From NCBI GenBank assembly GCA_963930775.1, contig OZ005693.1:10228006-10292005 (forward strand): a stretch of 64,000 bases of DNA. The letters are read 5' to 3'. The position numbers were made by a program, and so were the translations under genes. The stretch's first letter is position 1; every line of letters starts with the position of its first letter. Origin of the DNA: Cliona cf. orientalis. Taxonomy: Eukaryota; Porifera; Demospongiae; Clionaida; Clionaidae. Below are positions 21,692-34,100 of the stretch, in pieces. The notes under the pieces were generated by a model, which saw only the letters and a list, made by a program, of their open reading frames with translations, ran no database searches and was not told the DNA's origin.

Positions 21692-24600
21692 ATGTGTGGT
21701 ATTAGCGTGCTTCCGTGCATTTTGATGATCGCCGTGTGGTCAACTTGCCGCGCAGCAGGTAAGTAACATCTTGCAGCTACAAGAGGGGTGGGGCTGATAT
21801 GGTGAGCTGTCGGTGCTATGTCAACAACATACAGATTGCCCTGGCATTGATGGCCACTTGAATGGTGAGAATATTGCAAACTATGAAGGCTGTTCCAGAG
21901 TGATGGGAAACATTATCATCAACGAAGGATCATTTCAGAGGTAGATTCCTTGACCAATATCAGTATGAGACAATACTGATAATACTTGCATGCTCTTGCC
22001 CTTTATAAATGCAGCAATCCAGGGATGGGGATGGATGAATCACTCACTGTTGAAGGGCTCACTGTTTTGAGTGAAGTCAGAGAAGTTGACGGCTATGTTC
22101 AAGTTGAGAACACGAATCAAGAAGATCTGACAAACCTCAGGTAAGACGTACTGTGACATTCGGGAGGTAGCCTTAATTGGTTTATGTAATTCCATTCCTC
22201 TTTATCTAGGTTTCTACATAACCTTGAGATAATACATGGATATGAAACATTAGAAATATTTCCAGCACAATACTCTCTAATTATTTCCGAAAACAGCCAC
22301 CTCCAAACGCTGAACCTCGCTTCTCTGAAGAGGATAGAAAATGGAGGTGTTAGGATCACCAGCAACCCTCAGCTGTGCCTGGTGGACACCATCTCCATTC
22401 AAGACTATCTCAATGGAAGCAGTGTTAGCAGATCTAGAGTTGGAGGTTATGCTCAAGACTGCTCTGGTATAGTCTTCTTACCTATATCACAGTAACTGTT
22501 CTAATTATTATCATAATTATTAAGGTGACACGACAGACATCTATAAGTGTGCTCTATTCAGGTGATCCCAGGGTGCATAAAATTTAATAATGGTTTTGTT
22601 GTGATTTACAGCCTCAGTAAATTAGAACTGTGCCTTCAATGCTTTTTCACTCTCTGCCGAGTCACCGCCAATCAATTATTCATAGCCATGGCATAGAGAA
22701 TTCACAACTGCATTGTACATACCCCATGCTGAGCTACCTACTGCAACGTTATTGAGTGTATAATATTATAGCTTTAATAGATGTAATAGGCATATGCAGC
22801 TAAAACCTTAAGGTCCTTTCCCCCTTGATTTCCTCTTAGATTTCCCATGATTAAACACCTTCCTAGTCCATTTTTGTCACCCTTCCAGTGCCCTCTTTTC
22901 ACCCTTGTATATTCTTGTACAATGTAGGCGTCACCTGCCACAGTCAGTGTGAGATGTCAATGGGTTGCTGGGGTACTCTGGCTGATGAGTGTGTTCAGTG
23001 TCGCTCCTTTGAGTACCGGGGGATATGTGTGGACTCTTGCAACGAGTAAGCAATGAAATTGTTAACTATGATAAATTTAATAATTATTAGAATTTTCTAG
23101 GAGTAGTTATTTCAGAGCAAACGGTGGCCATATTTCTCATGCTTTTAGTATATAGACCGCCTGCATCAGAATTATTAAGTCACTGAATAATGATATTCAT
23201 TCGTCGTTTATAAGCGGCACTTGTCCTTGCATGGAAGAGTGATTTTCAATCAGTTCTGCCTCATCTACTGACAGTACTTAACTCAACGGTGTATGACAAA
23301 CCCAAGCATCATTCAATGACAGTATATACAAACAAACATCCCCTCTGAGGACAGACACGAGGCTCTGCATATTATTTCCTTGATCACATTCGATCAATGT
23401 TCCCTATCAAAATCTTAATTCATATGCAACAATTCTCTCACGCTAAAATTCTGAGTAGTTGGAGAAATCTTATGACATTGTGGCTAGACTTGAAAAATAA
23501 TGTCAGCAAATTTATAATTTCTGTACATGTTTAGATAGATGCTGGAGCTATGTAAACTTGTGGTAAAATTAATGGGTATAATATTATACATGTACCATCT
23601 CATTGGGTACGATTTCTACAATACACACTGTACTGGACTCATGCATATTAAATTATTCTCCAGATCCATCTCCTATACCGATGATGAGACTATGTCCTGC
23701 ATCCCTCTCCCTACTTCCACCCCCAACAAGGCGGCGACCACCACAGGTGCTGAACACAGCCCTTCACCAACACACTCAACCCATAACAACACAGGAGGAG
23801 GAACTAGCAGAGACACAAATCGTACCACGATCACTGGAGTGCAGCCAGTCGTAACTACCACCACCTCCAACTGGCCCCAGACAAAGGCCATGAATACCAG
23901 TTCACCAGAAACTACTCTTATTATCTTTTCAGTGACACCAACTGGGATTGTTTTGATCACACTGATTATCGTTCTAATTCCTCTCCTGGTCGTAGCTTAC
24001 AGGTGTATAAAACGAAGAAAGAGCAAATTGCTGAACTTGAAAGATGATTCGAACGTGCGCATAAAGCACACTAAAGTTATTCAAGTTGGCAAGGACGAAA
24101 CAGCAGCACCTAAACCAACCTTAAATGGACACAGTACAGTGAACCTGGCTATAGCGGGACAAGGAACTCTGAACAGACGGCAGCATGTGTGTACAAGAGT
24201 TGCTTCGGATACTATGGAGTATAACGGACACCATGACGCAGCCAGCCCGGAGCCGGTGGTTGTGGTGATGGTCGACGATAATAATTGCACCTTGGAGAGC
24301 AGTTGTGACGAAGAGCGGTACACAAGTATGCCATTTGAACAGAGTAGTAGTCATGTGACTCCCTCACCACAGTCATATGATGGTCATGTGACTGATCTAG
24401 CGAGTCATGTGTATGACACCATCGATCAACAACCCCTTTATGAATCAGTCGACCAACAATCCCTTTATGAATCAGTCTTATCACACTTGACAATACCACA
24501 ATCACAACATAGTCCTCAAATGAAACGGAATCAAAATACAACTGTTAGCAGTATGAGGAGGTCCCATTCCCAATCTCAGAATTCCGGATCCCCATTCCAA

Positions 24601-24873
24601 CGCTCCCTTACGATAGGTGGCGGTGTCTATAGTACCCGTACGACTTCATCCCTTCAATCTACCAGTTCCCACGCTAGTCGTCACAGCCACAGGGGATCGC
24701 TGATGTCATCATCGGGAGCTAGCGCTGCCGGGGTTAATAATCAGAGGATGAGTGGAGGGAGGGGGAGCAGAATGAGCCACCATCGTCTGTCGACAGCCGG
24801 AGGGTCTAGCTCCAGGGCTGGGACCTCTACTCAGGGGTCAATGGGAAGTGGAGTCTTGCCAATGCAAGAGTGA
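21692..24873 (+). CDS. EGFR/insulin-receptor-type L-domain receptor without a kinase
   Basis: Six exons join in phase: 21692-21758, 21835-21940, 22015-22140, 22210-22466, 22928-23045 and 23664-24873, giving 627 aa. Exon 1 is a signal peptide (MCGISVLPCILMIAVWSTC). Exons 2-4 encode a receptor L domain: C-P-G, a Y-E-G-C motif, then NIIINEGSF, leading to CLVDTISI. Exon 5 is a short furin-like Cys-rich segment (QCEMSMGCWG, ECVQC). Exon 6 starts with a Thr/Ser/Pro-rich stalk, then one TM helix (~317-337, TGIVLITLIIVLIPLLVVAY), a basic stop-transfer KRRK and a ~290-aa tail. No kinase motifs are present. The tail contains VYDTI, LYESV and LYESV with a five-residue spacer between motifs, plus a Ser/Arg-rich end. 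Known L-domain receptors with these modules are receptor tyrosine kinases; this one would signal through a recruited partner or act as a decoy. Confidence 0.8.
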
Positions 24874-25133
24874 ATTCATTATTAGTATTATTATTATTAA
24901 TTTTCAGTTGCTCTTTATTCAAATTAATTTTGTCCCTCAATTATAGCATTATAACAATCAAACATTGCATAGTCTGTTTTATCTCTCTCATTTGTATGTA
25001 TCATGTAACGCTACCATATATAATTCGGAAATGGTCGTCAAAACTAAAAGTACAATACATGTATGAGTGATGATCCTTACCAGACAAACAAAAACATGCA
25101 GGAGTTGACATGACATTGTATCAGTGTACTAGG
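24874..25133. other. Convergent intergenic spacer
   Basis: 260 bp between the convergent 3' ends of the L-domain receptor and PRPF18. It should hold both 3' UTRs. Nothing else is recognised. Confidence 0.5.
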
Positions 25134-28100
25134 CTATGTCTTGATTCCTTCATACTCTACACACTTTGATGGGTCAGTTGGAAACTTTCTTTGTGCAAAG
25201 GTCATTAATCTTTTCACAGCCTGTGGAAGAAACACACCAATAACGGGATGGTTGCCCCATACCTAGGCTTGGGACTGGATCGAGCTGAGTTTTCATGAAC
25301 ATTTCAACTTCTAAAGTAACCCTCCTACATCGCTAGTCAGATATGTGACAAAATCTTCAATTCCATATAGACTACTTAGGCTGAGCACAGCAGAATGCTC
25401 GCTATTCAAATTATGTCCTTTCTCAGTCCACACAATACCCACAATGTCACACAAGTGAACAAACGACCCATGCCTTACTGCCTCACTGCCTTGCACAGGT
25501 GGCCAACATAATTAAGGATGTTCAGATGATACATTATCATACTAACAATGGCTGACTACATGCACCTGCTCAAAACTTATTCACGTTGTTACAATTACCA
25601 ACCAACCTGTATGTACTTCCTCTGAGTCTCGTCGTTGAGAACGTGAGCAATCTGTTGAGAGAAGATTTTCTCTCTCCCAGTACGGGCGTGGATGCCCACC
25701 ATGGTCACTCCGATCGGCCAGGGAGCGTTGCCAATGGCCATAGACAGATAGGCATCATTAGCCTGCAGGGATGGACATACATGTACATTGTACATGGAGA
25801 GATATAATATGTACCTATACATAATTATTCGATTAACTAAGACATTGTACATGAAAAATAAGCTAATTGTCTAAGTCCAAAAGCAGGCATCCCATTGCGT
25901 GCTCAGACAAACCCATCAAAAAGCAGATCCACAAAGAACTAAGGAACGGGAGTGGTACATGTACCTACATCCTACAATAAATACATGTAATTGAAGTATA
26001 ATTATATAAAAGACAAGGACAAGCAGAAATGTGTATATGTAATATAGCCTAGAGAATTCTTAAGTTAAAGGATTGATATGTGTATAAACTTCTTGTGAAC
26101 TACTTATTACAGTTCAAAACTTAAAAGTACGATGGGTGTGAGCATGCCAAGGCTAGGCCGCCGGAGGAACAGTCCCCTATTAAGAAGCTCCACCCACTGA
26201 CCTGGATGTACTCTCTATTGAGTAGACAGACGCAGATCCGGCAGAGGAAGCTGAGAATGTCAGGGGGCGTGGTCTTCTTACGCAGCTGCTTGAAGAGCGG
26301 GCGGAGGTAGGACTCTGTCTGCTTCAACTTTGCACTCGCCATTTTGCCCTGCAGGAATCAGGAGGAGGTACAACAAATAACTTAATAATTAAACTCATGT
26401 ACACAAGTAATAATATTTTTAGTCTAAACAATGTCACAATTAGAGGGTGTGGTCAACAATTATTACATTCCACTTCCTCTACCCACATCTGTAAACTCAT
26501 AATTCTAATTAGCTACCTTGAGAAAATAATCAGCAAGTCAGAGAATAATAATTCTGATAGGTCAATCAGAAGTAACCTTACATGTATTTATTATTCCTAC
26601 CTTCAACGCCCTTGATGCTTTAATTAATTTTAATTAACTGGCAACATTATATTCCAGCATATGCAGACACATAATTATACATCAGCGTCACATTAATTCG
26701 TTTGTTACGCCGACTTCCTACAAGCGTAGAGGATCTAATTAATTATTAATCAGTACCCACGGTAAGAAACCCAGCTGTACCGCTGCATCCACATGCATGC
26801 ATTAACCTAACATCTGCTTGTTATGTAATTCAAACACAGAGCTACATGTAACTCTGACGGTGCCCCACTAGTAAGAAAACAACCACTACCCCATATAATG
26901 TATGTATATGCACACAATTTACTACGATTATCATTCCCATTAGCCATATACACATACATGTACATGTGTACCTGATAGCTTCTCTATAGTATAATACATA
27001 CATGTAATATATGTATACAATTTACTACGACTATCAGTCATATATACATGTACATGGTTACCTGATAGCTTCTTTTCTCCATCATGGGTCTGGCATTGAG
27101 CTCCAGCACCCATTCCTTCAGCATCAGCTATATACAGTAAAAAGGCATGGATAATATGTGCTGGTCCAAGGGAGTCTGCCATTTTTAGCAAATGGTTGTC
27201 TACATGTAGCTGGATACAGCATTTTCCTTAGGGAGGGAGGGAGGGAGGGAGAGAGAGGGGGAGAGAGATGGAGAGAAGAAGAGAGAGAGAGATGGCTGAC
27301 CTTGAATGTTTTTAGACAGAGATCTTGTTGCTTGCTTTCATCTTCTCCAGTTAGATCATCAATTGACGCCTAAAAGGAGCAACCATTTCTTGAATCCAAA
27401 CACCACTCCTCGGTAAAAAAAACTTACCACAAGTTCTTCTAAAGTAGTACCATCATCCTTGAATTTTAGATCTGAACTTTCACCCCCATCTCCCTGGGAA
27501 ATGCAATGCATAACAAATACATTTATCACTGCTGTATCATCTCAATAATCTCTGTTTAGAGAGAAGTCAGGTCATTCCCATCCATGATACTATTACCAAA
27601 ACACATACATACATATACACTGCACAAAAATAGCCTCCCTTTGATCTTCAAGTGGGTGGAGCTCAAAAGCTTTGATGTGGCTTTTGATTCCTCCCAAACA
27701 CACCCCTCCTCCACTACGCCTTGGAAACCAGCCTCTACATTCACACAAGAACAACCTTCAATAATAATGACTCTCCCCCTCTCCTCCCTGAATTCCTTTT
27801 CCACGCTAATTAATTGGAGTGCTATCAATTTCCCCTCTCTGCCCAGTCTCGTGTCGAAATTATCGACCCCCTAATCAATTCATTATTCAATTAATTATTA
27901 GTCATTAAGAGCTCTCGTACATGTATCTCTTACTACCCAAAAACCCATTCCTCCATTTTCAAATTGAGTAATGGAAATAGTTATCAAATTTAATCACATC
28001 TCTAATTGGCCCCCTTTTACACATACAACTATATATACACACTAATTCCAGCTTTGACCAGCACAGAAGAGGTCAAGCTTTGAAATCCACCAAGCCAAAA

Positions 28101-31100
28101 CAGATCAATCACCCACAGAACACCTTTGAAAAAAGCGTAAGCAAATTCCTCCAAGTACCAATCATGCCAGCCCTTTAAAATATGCTGTGGCCAAGAATGT
28201 ATAATATTATTATTATAGTGCTAGACCTATTTATAGAAATGGTGTAATAAATAAATAAATCGCTGACACAGCAGCTGCTCCTTAGACAGCTGCTAGTCCA
28301 TATTATACACAATGTGCCAGAAGGGCCAGTCAGGGCTAGGGAGACAAGGAAATACTGTGATACCACCACAATTCTGCACCCTTCAAAGCAGATGAGGCCT
28401 CTTAGTACATACATGATATAATTTACATGAAATACTAGTAGTATATAGTTTAGCCAAAGTGGCTCAGGTACCCTACCCCACATGTTCAATCATAGTAATA
28501 GTTCAATGTACAAAGATAACGTGCACAGGTGAGTGTGACCAGGGTGATATGAAATTATATCATACAGGCCCTTGCAATTATTTGAGAGAGATAGTGGCTG
28601 CAGCAGTGACCACAATTGTCGCTCCCTCTCTGAGAAGAGTGAGATAATAATATGATGGTCTACAGTGGCCCTGACCAGAGGACACGGCACATGCACAGCC
28701 ATGAGCATGGTAAACCACAGGGTACACAATACATGTAGTTCAAAGCAGAAACCAACCACACCATGTAAATGATAGTCTCGTGCTCATGCATGTACATGTA
28801 CATGCAGACCCTTGCTTTACAAGCTTGTCAACACAATGTCGAGGGATTAACAAGAAGCCTGCTTATCATGTGTCAAGTCCAAAGCAGAATTAAGCATGAA
28901 TCAATATCTCCCTACACCCTCAATCCCTACCAAAAGTCACCAAAAAAGTTTTCATAGCTCCCATAAAATATACCCATCCCCCCCTCCCCACCAAAGTCAC
29001 TAAAAATTTTTTTGTAGCTCCCATAACTACTTTTACAACAAAAAAATTTTCTTGAGCATTAATATGTTTACTAACGCCCTCCTCTACTCTTCTTAGGCTC
29101 TGCATGTCTTCATCTCACGGTGGTGGTAAGCAACTTCAAATAAATTAAATATTTCCCCCTTTCCCTACACCCCCTCATCCCCCCACCCCCACCCCCATCC
29201 CCACCATAGTCACGTCACTGTGGTATGCACCATTAGAGACAGCAAACACATGTACAAGCATGCCACATGCATGCCACATGCATGATGAGCCAATTAAGCC
29301 AAACCAAACCACCCCCATTCATGTTCGTCTGCTCAATCCCAGCCGCCCTTTGAAGGCGGGGGGGGGGGGGGGGGGGGGGGGGGGAAAAAACAACAAAAAA
29401 ACATGGAACCACTATTACATGAGGTTGAGTATTGGAGGGGTCAAAGTCAATCTCTGGTCTCATGGTAGGTATGCAGTGGTAGCCATAGCGACCAGACTGT
29501 GTCCATAGCAACCGAGTTTAGTTAACCTGTAATCCAGACGGGCAGGAGACTGGGGACACATGTTCCTTTATCATCAAGATGGGTTGACAAATTGAGCAGG
29601 CATATTCTCACACTCTCCAGGCGTTTGAAATGGTCGGGGAATAACATCATTAGATGCACATACATGATAACACGATATTATTTTTAATTGGGAGTATCAC
29701 ATTTCCTCATGTTAGCAACAGATTCGCAACACGTGTGCACATGCACCTGCCATGCTTAAATACAGTATGGGGTTGACCCTCACAATTATTGGATTCTGTA
29801 ATTTGGCCAGACTTGTCCAAAACGTAATCATAAAATAACGCAATTAAAAACCATCCTATAGGTTGTGGCAAACGTATACTTGTATACATGTAGTAAATTC
29901 ATATGCTCACACTATAAGAGATAGAGGGAGGGAGGGAGGGAGGTAGAGAGAGAGAGAGAAAGAGAGAGAGAGACAAAGAGAAAGAGAAGGGGAAGGGGGT
30001 GAGAGAGAGGGAGAAAGAGAGAGAGAGACAAAGAGAAAGAGAGGGGAAGGGGGTGAGAGAGAGGGAGAAAGAGAGACAAAGAGAAAGAGAAGGGGAAGGG
30101 GGTGAGAGAGAGGGAGAAAGAGAGAGAGAGAGGGAAAGAGAGAGGAGGGAGGGGGTGAGAGAGAGAGAGAGAGGGAGAGAAAAAGAGGGAGACTGAGGGA
30201 TTAGTGAGGGTTTGTAGGCATGTGTGAAGGGAATGCCTGGAGTGTGTAGGGAGGACATTGTTGCCACGAGACCAAATGGAAGAAGCAGCTGTCAGTGAAC
30301 ATGACGATTTAGTTGATGCCATTTGGCGGCATGGCTCTAAAGAGATTATAATATTGAAAGTGCAGTGGACCTAGCTACAGCCTTACGGACAATAATTGTG
30401 TTTTTGTGCGTGCACTAAATGTTGCTCTTGATAGAGGTCCCTTTACCCACTAGCCAAGACAAATTTGCACCAGTACGTCCCTCTGCTTAGCATAACACCA
30501 TTATGTAACCATTGATCACCACCAGTACATGTACATGTACACATGTACACGTGCCAACAGTGCTGCCTGCACAGAAATGTTGACGACATGCAGGGCACAT
30601 GCGTCTGTGGTACAAAACGCATGTACACCATTCCCTAGCCCTTTCTATTTTAAACTTCCTTCCTCCGCTACCCTCTCCTCTAGACGCTGGAAGGTGCTCC
30701 TCCAAGCCCTCCCCCCCCACCTAATTCCCTAAATAATTAGGATTGGACTGTGCACTCTCTCCTTTGTCCCTATCTCCTCCATCTCCTCCATCTCGCTCTC
30801 TCCTACAGAATTCTTAACATAATAATTATCTCTTTTTAAACCCTCGGGTGACTGATTTGATGTCGTTGGCTTCCCCTCTCTCTCCTTCCACCCTTATCCC
30901 CATTGAAATGCTTGTTGCAGTTTATCTTGCTGCAAGAGAGCTGTATATGTCAGTGACATATCCAACTGATACACATTAGGGGCTGTAAACACTCCAGGAT
31001 GACACCAGTCTAGACCGTTGTGGTCAAACAACCAAGGTTGTATAGTTTAACATCCAATACCTCCCCCCACACAAACTGTAAACACTTTTACTGCCACATA

Positions 31101-34100
31101 TTAATAATTAATAACAAGGTGCATGCTTTACAGTGCTGTGGCGTATCCAGGTATATATTATACCTTTAAGGCTCTATTAAAATGTATTATGGCAATAAAC
31201 ATGGTTGGATAATGATATAAGCAGCTTAATAGAAATACTAACATTTACATAATTACATGTATTACTATAGCCATCCAGGGTATCCCAGGGCCACGGTGAG
31301 AACACACGTCTAAACAATCCTCTTAACCCCAGTTGTGGTACCAACAAACAAGGTCAGAGTAAATAAACGCCACACGTGCATATGCACACACATACCACAT
31401 CGCGACGCCGCGCAAGGCACTTGCTGGCTCAAGACGCTACATCATACAACGTCAACAATTAGTAATCTTTTGTGCAGTATTCAAAAGATCTACCAACCAA
31501 CCTACCAATCTATATACATGTACATACATTGTACATATATAGCTGTTTAATTGGAATACACAGGCACTTGCTGGCTCAAGACGCTACATCATACAACGTC
31601 AACAATTAGTACACCCTTTGTGCAGTACTCAAAAGATCTACCAACCAAGCAACCTACCAATCTATATACATGTACATACATTGTACATATATTATATTGG
31701 AATAACACATAGGGACACATGCACACGTACATGTACACAAACGTTAAAAATGAAAATCACCTTCAAACTATTATAAATCCTATGACATCATGCAAAACGC
31801 AGAGCCACAAATTTAAGGTACTTAGCCTTGAGAACTAGGTACAACGAAACGCTGTATGCACTATATGTATGTTTGACTCACTTATTATTTATTGGCCATG
31901 GATAATAATAATTATTAAACTTGATGCATTTTTGGTACACATGCAGGCGCTGGTACAGGACGAAATATTTGGTGGTGGTGGTGGGGGGATCTACATGTAT
32001 GTATGCAAAGCACAGGTGTTGTTAAGATTCAATGGCAGGTGGACCAGACACAGTCAGTCAGATCAGACAGACAGGGCTTCTATTTCCATGACCAAAGGAT
32101 CAGTTAATTAGCCTTTTCTTTTGTCACGAGCCACTCACAGTTACCATAGAGTCAGCTCTCCAGACAGAAGCTGAGGGGTTGACAAAGGCAAAATGGTTTC
32201 AGTGAGGAAAAACATAAAGCCAGTCTCCAAAACAGCAGGGAGGGTGGAGAGGAATTTCCACACTACAAAAATGATTCCCTTCTTTAATCTTTCATCCATT
32301 AACCATAATTAACACGATTTTGAGAGTCCAGTCACCCTAGTGTGCAAATAAGCCTTATTTGTGACATCTGTATCCACCCGTTTCAACATGTGTACCCTTC
32401 CAATATTAAGGGCTGCTTGAATAAAAAAAGGGATTTTTTTTCCATCACCCAAGATAAAACAGTTAGCACTGTTCTCAAAATCACCCTAGCTATGCTTGCT
32501 TTGAACTTGTATATACACGTACATTTGGCAAGCAGCATAGAAATAACTTTATCCTGCACTTTATAAACACTGAAAACCATACGAGTGTGCTTGCTCGAAA
32601 CATCAGCTGCAGCGCAGATGAGTTCTTAGAACACCGTTTAGGGCTCACAAATTGCGTACATTTTCCCCTTACATGTGTATAGCATGCATGCATCTAGCTT
32701 GATACTCAACGCTCACACACATGTATAAGTATAATTATGTATCTATATAATTGCTTGTTGGTAGTTGCCTAGCAACTAAAGTTTTTATAGGCAATTTGCC
32801 AGCTCTGGGAAGGGATTGGGTCATCATAAAGTAGGCCAATTAATGATGAACCGAGGTCAACTACCAACAAAATAGTTATCTGACAGTAATTGGGGTGCGT
32901 GAGATGCATAGACAACTATTATTTGCAAGTAAACCATAAATATAAAACAGCTTACAATGGTGAGATTGTCCAAATCCTTACTGTGTCTACAGCCACTCCT
33001 AACTTTCTTTCCAAACACCTAATATCTCATAATTGCTGTTTATGGAGAACGACTGACATGTCTTTGGTCCCAAAGCCGACGCCTACACTTCATCTCAGAT
33101 TAGGTGACTACCTCTCCCACCCACCCTCCTCGTGTACTTTGAACTCACCCACACACTCTACCCCACCCCTAGACCGTTAGGTTACCATGCATGTACATAC
33201 ATGTACAATCCATATCAATGCAGTAAACATGCATGTAACATGCATGTGGGTGTGATACTACACCATAATAATATTATTGTCGGTAATACCCAAAATTAAT
33301 ATTGAAAATTTTGACTTTAGCTGTACTGTACGTATGTGTATCACTGTGCGTATGAGTATGTGTGTATGTATGCGAATCTGTTGGTAGTAGCCTAGCAACC
33401 AAATTTTTATAGGCAAATTGCCAGCTATGGGAAGGGTGTGGGTCATCATAAAGTAGATCAATGATGAACAGAGGTCAACTACCAACAAAATAGTTATCTG
33501 CCAGTAATTGGGGTGCATCTCATGCACCCCAATTACTGGCAGATAACTATTATGTGTGTGTGTAGACCGTGTTCAAAGGAGACACTTTTCCTACTACAGC
33601 ATAAGCACCATTTTACATCCAAACTAGCACCATGTTACATACACGATGTCATAGTACATGTATGCACGTAAACGTACATCATTCTGTGTTTGGCTAAACC
33701 TTATATTAGCTTGCAAACAAAAACTGCTACATGGAAATTGAAAGGATGAAATTTTTCTCCCGAACAGGGGAAAAAACGAGGCCACAGTGCACAAGCTTGC
33801 ACAGTTTATACTGCAGTAGAGAGATCACAAACGATTGCTAGAAATCGAAAACTCTTGTGTATCTTCGATGAAATCGATAGCTATACGACGTAAAAAGCAG
33901 TGAAGAGCGTACAACCAGTAAATTTGATCTCTCGCTTGCGTTACAAACAGTTAATGGCCAACAAAATTGACATGTAGTCACATAATAATATATATACAGG
34001 TACATGTATATTGCTACATGTATACACAAAAATCTGTAAATCATCAAAGAGCTGGGTAGGGGATCTATAGCCTGGGGCGATGAAAAGGTCATTAACGGGC

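Noticed and set aside
21692..24873. EGFR-type receptor tyrosine kinase
   Set aside because: The L and furin-like segments fit, but the 290-residue tail has no kinase motifs and ends in a stop at 24873.
29899..30322. Long Ser/Leu/Pro-rich and Arg/Glu-rich frames
   Set aside because: They are translations of the GAGA/CTCT simple repeat and appear in several frames at once.
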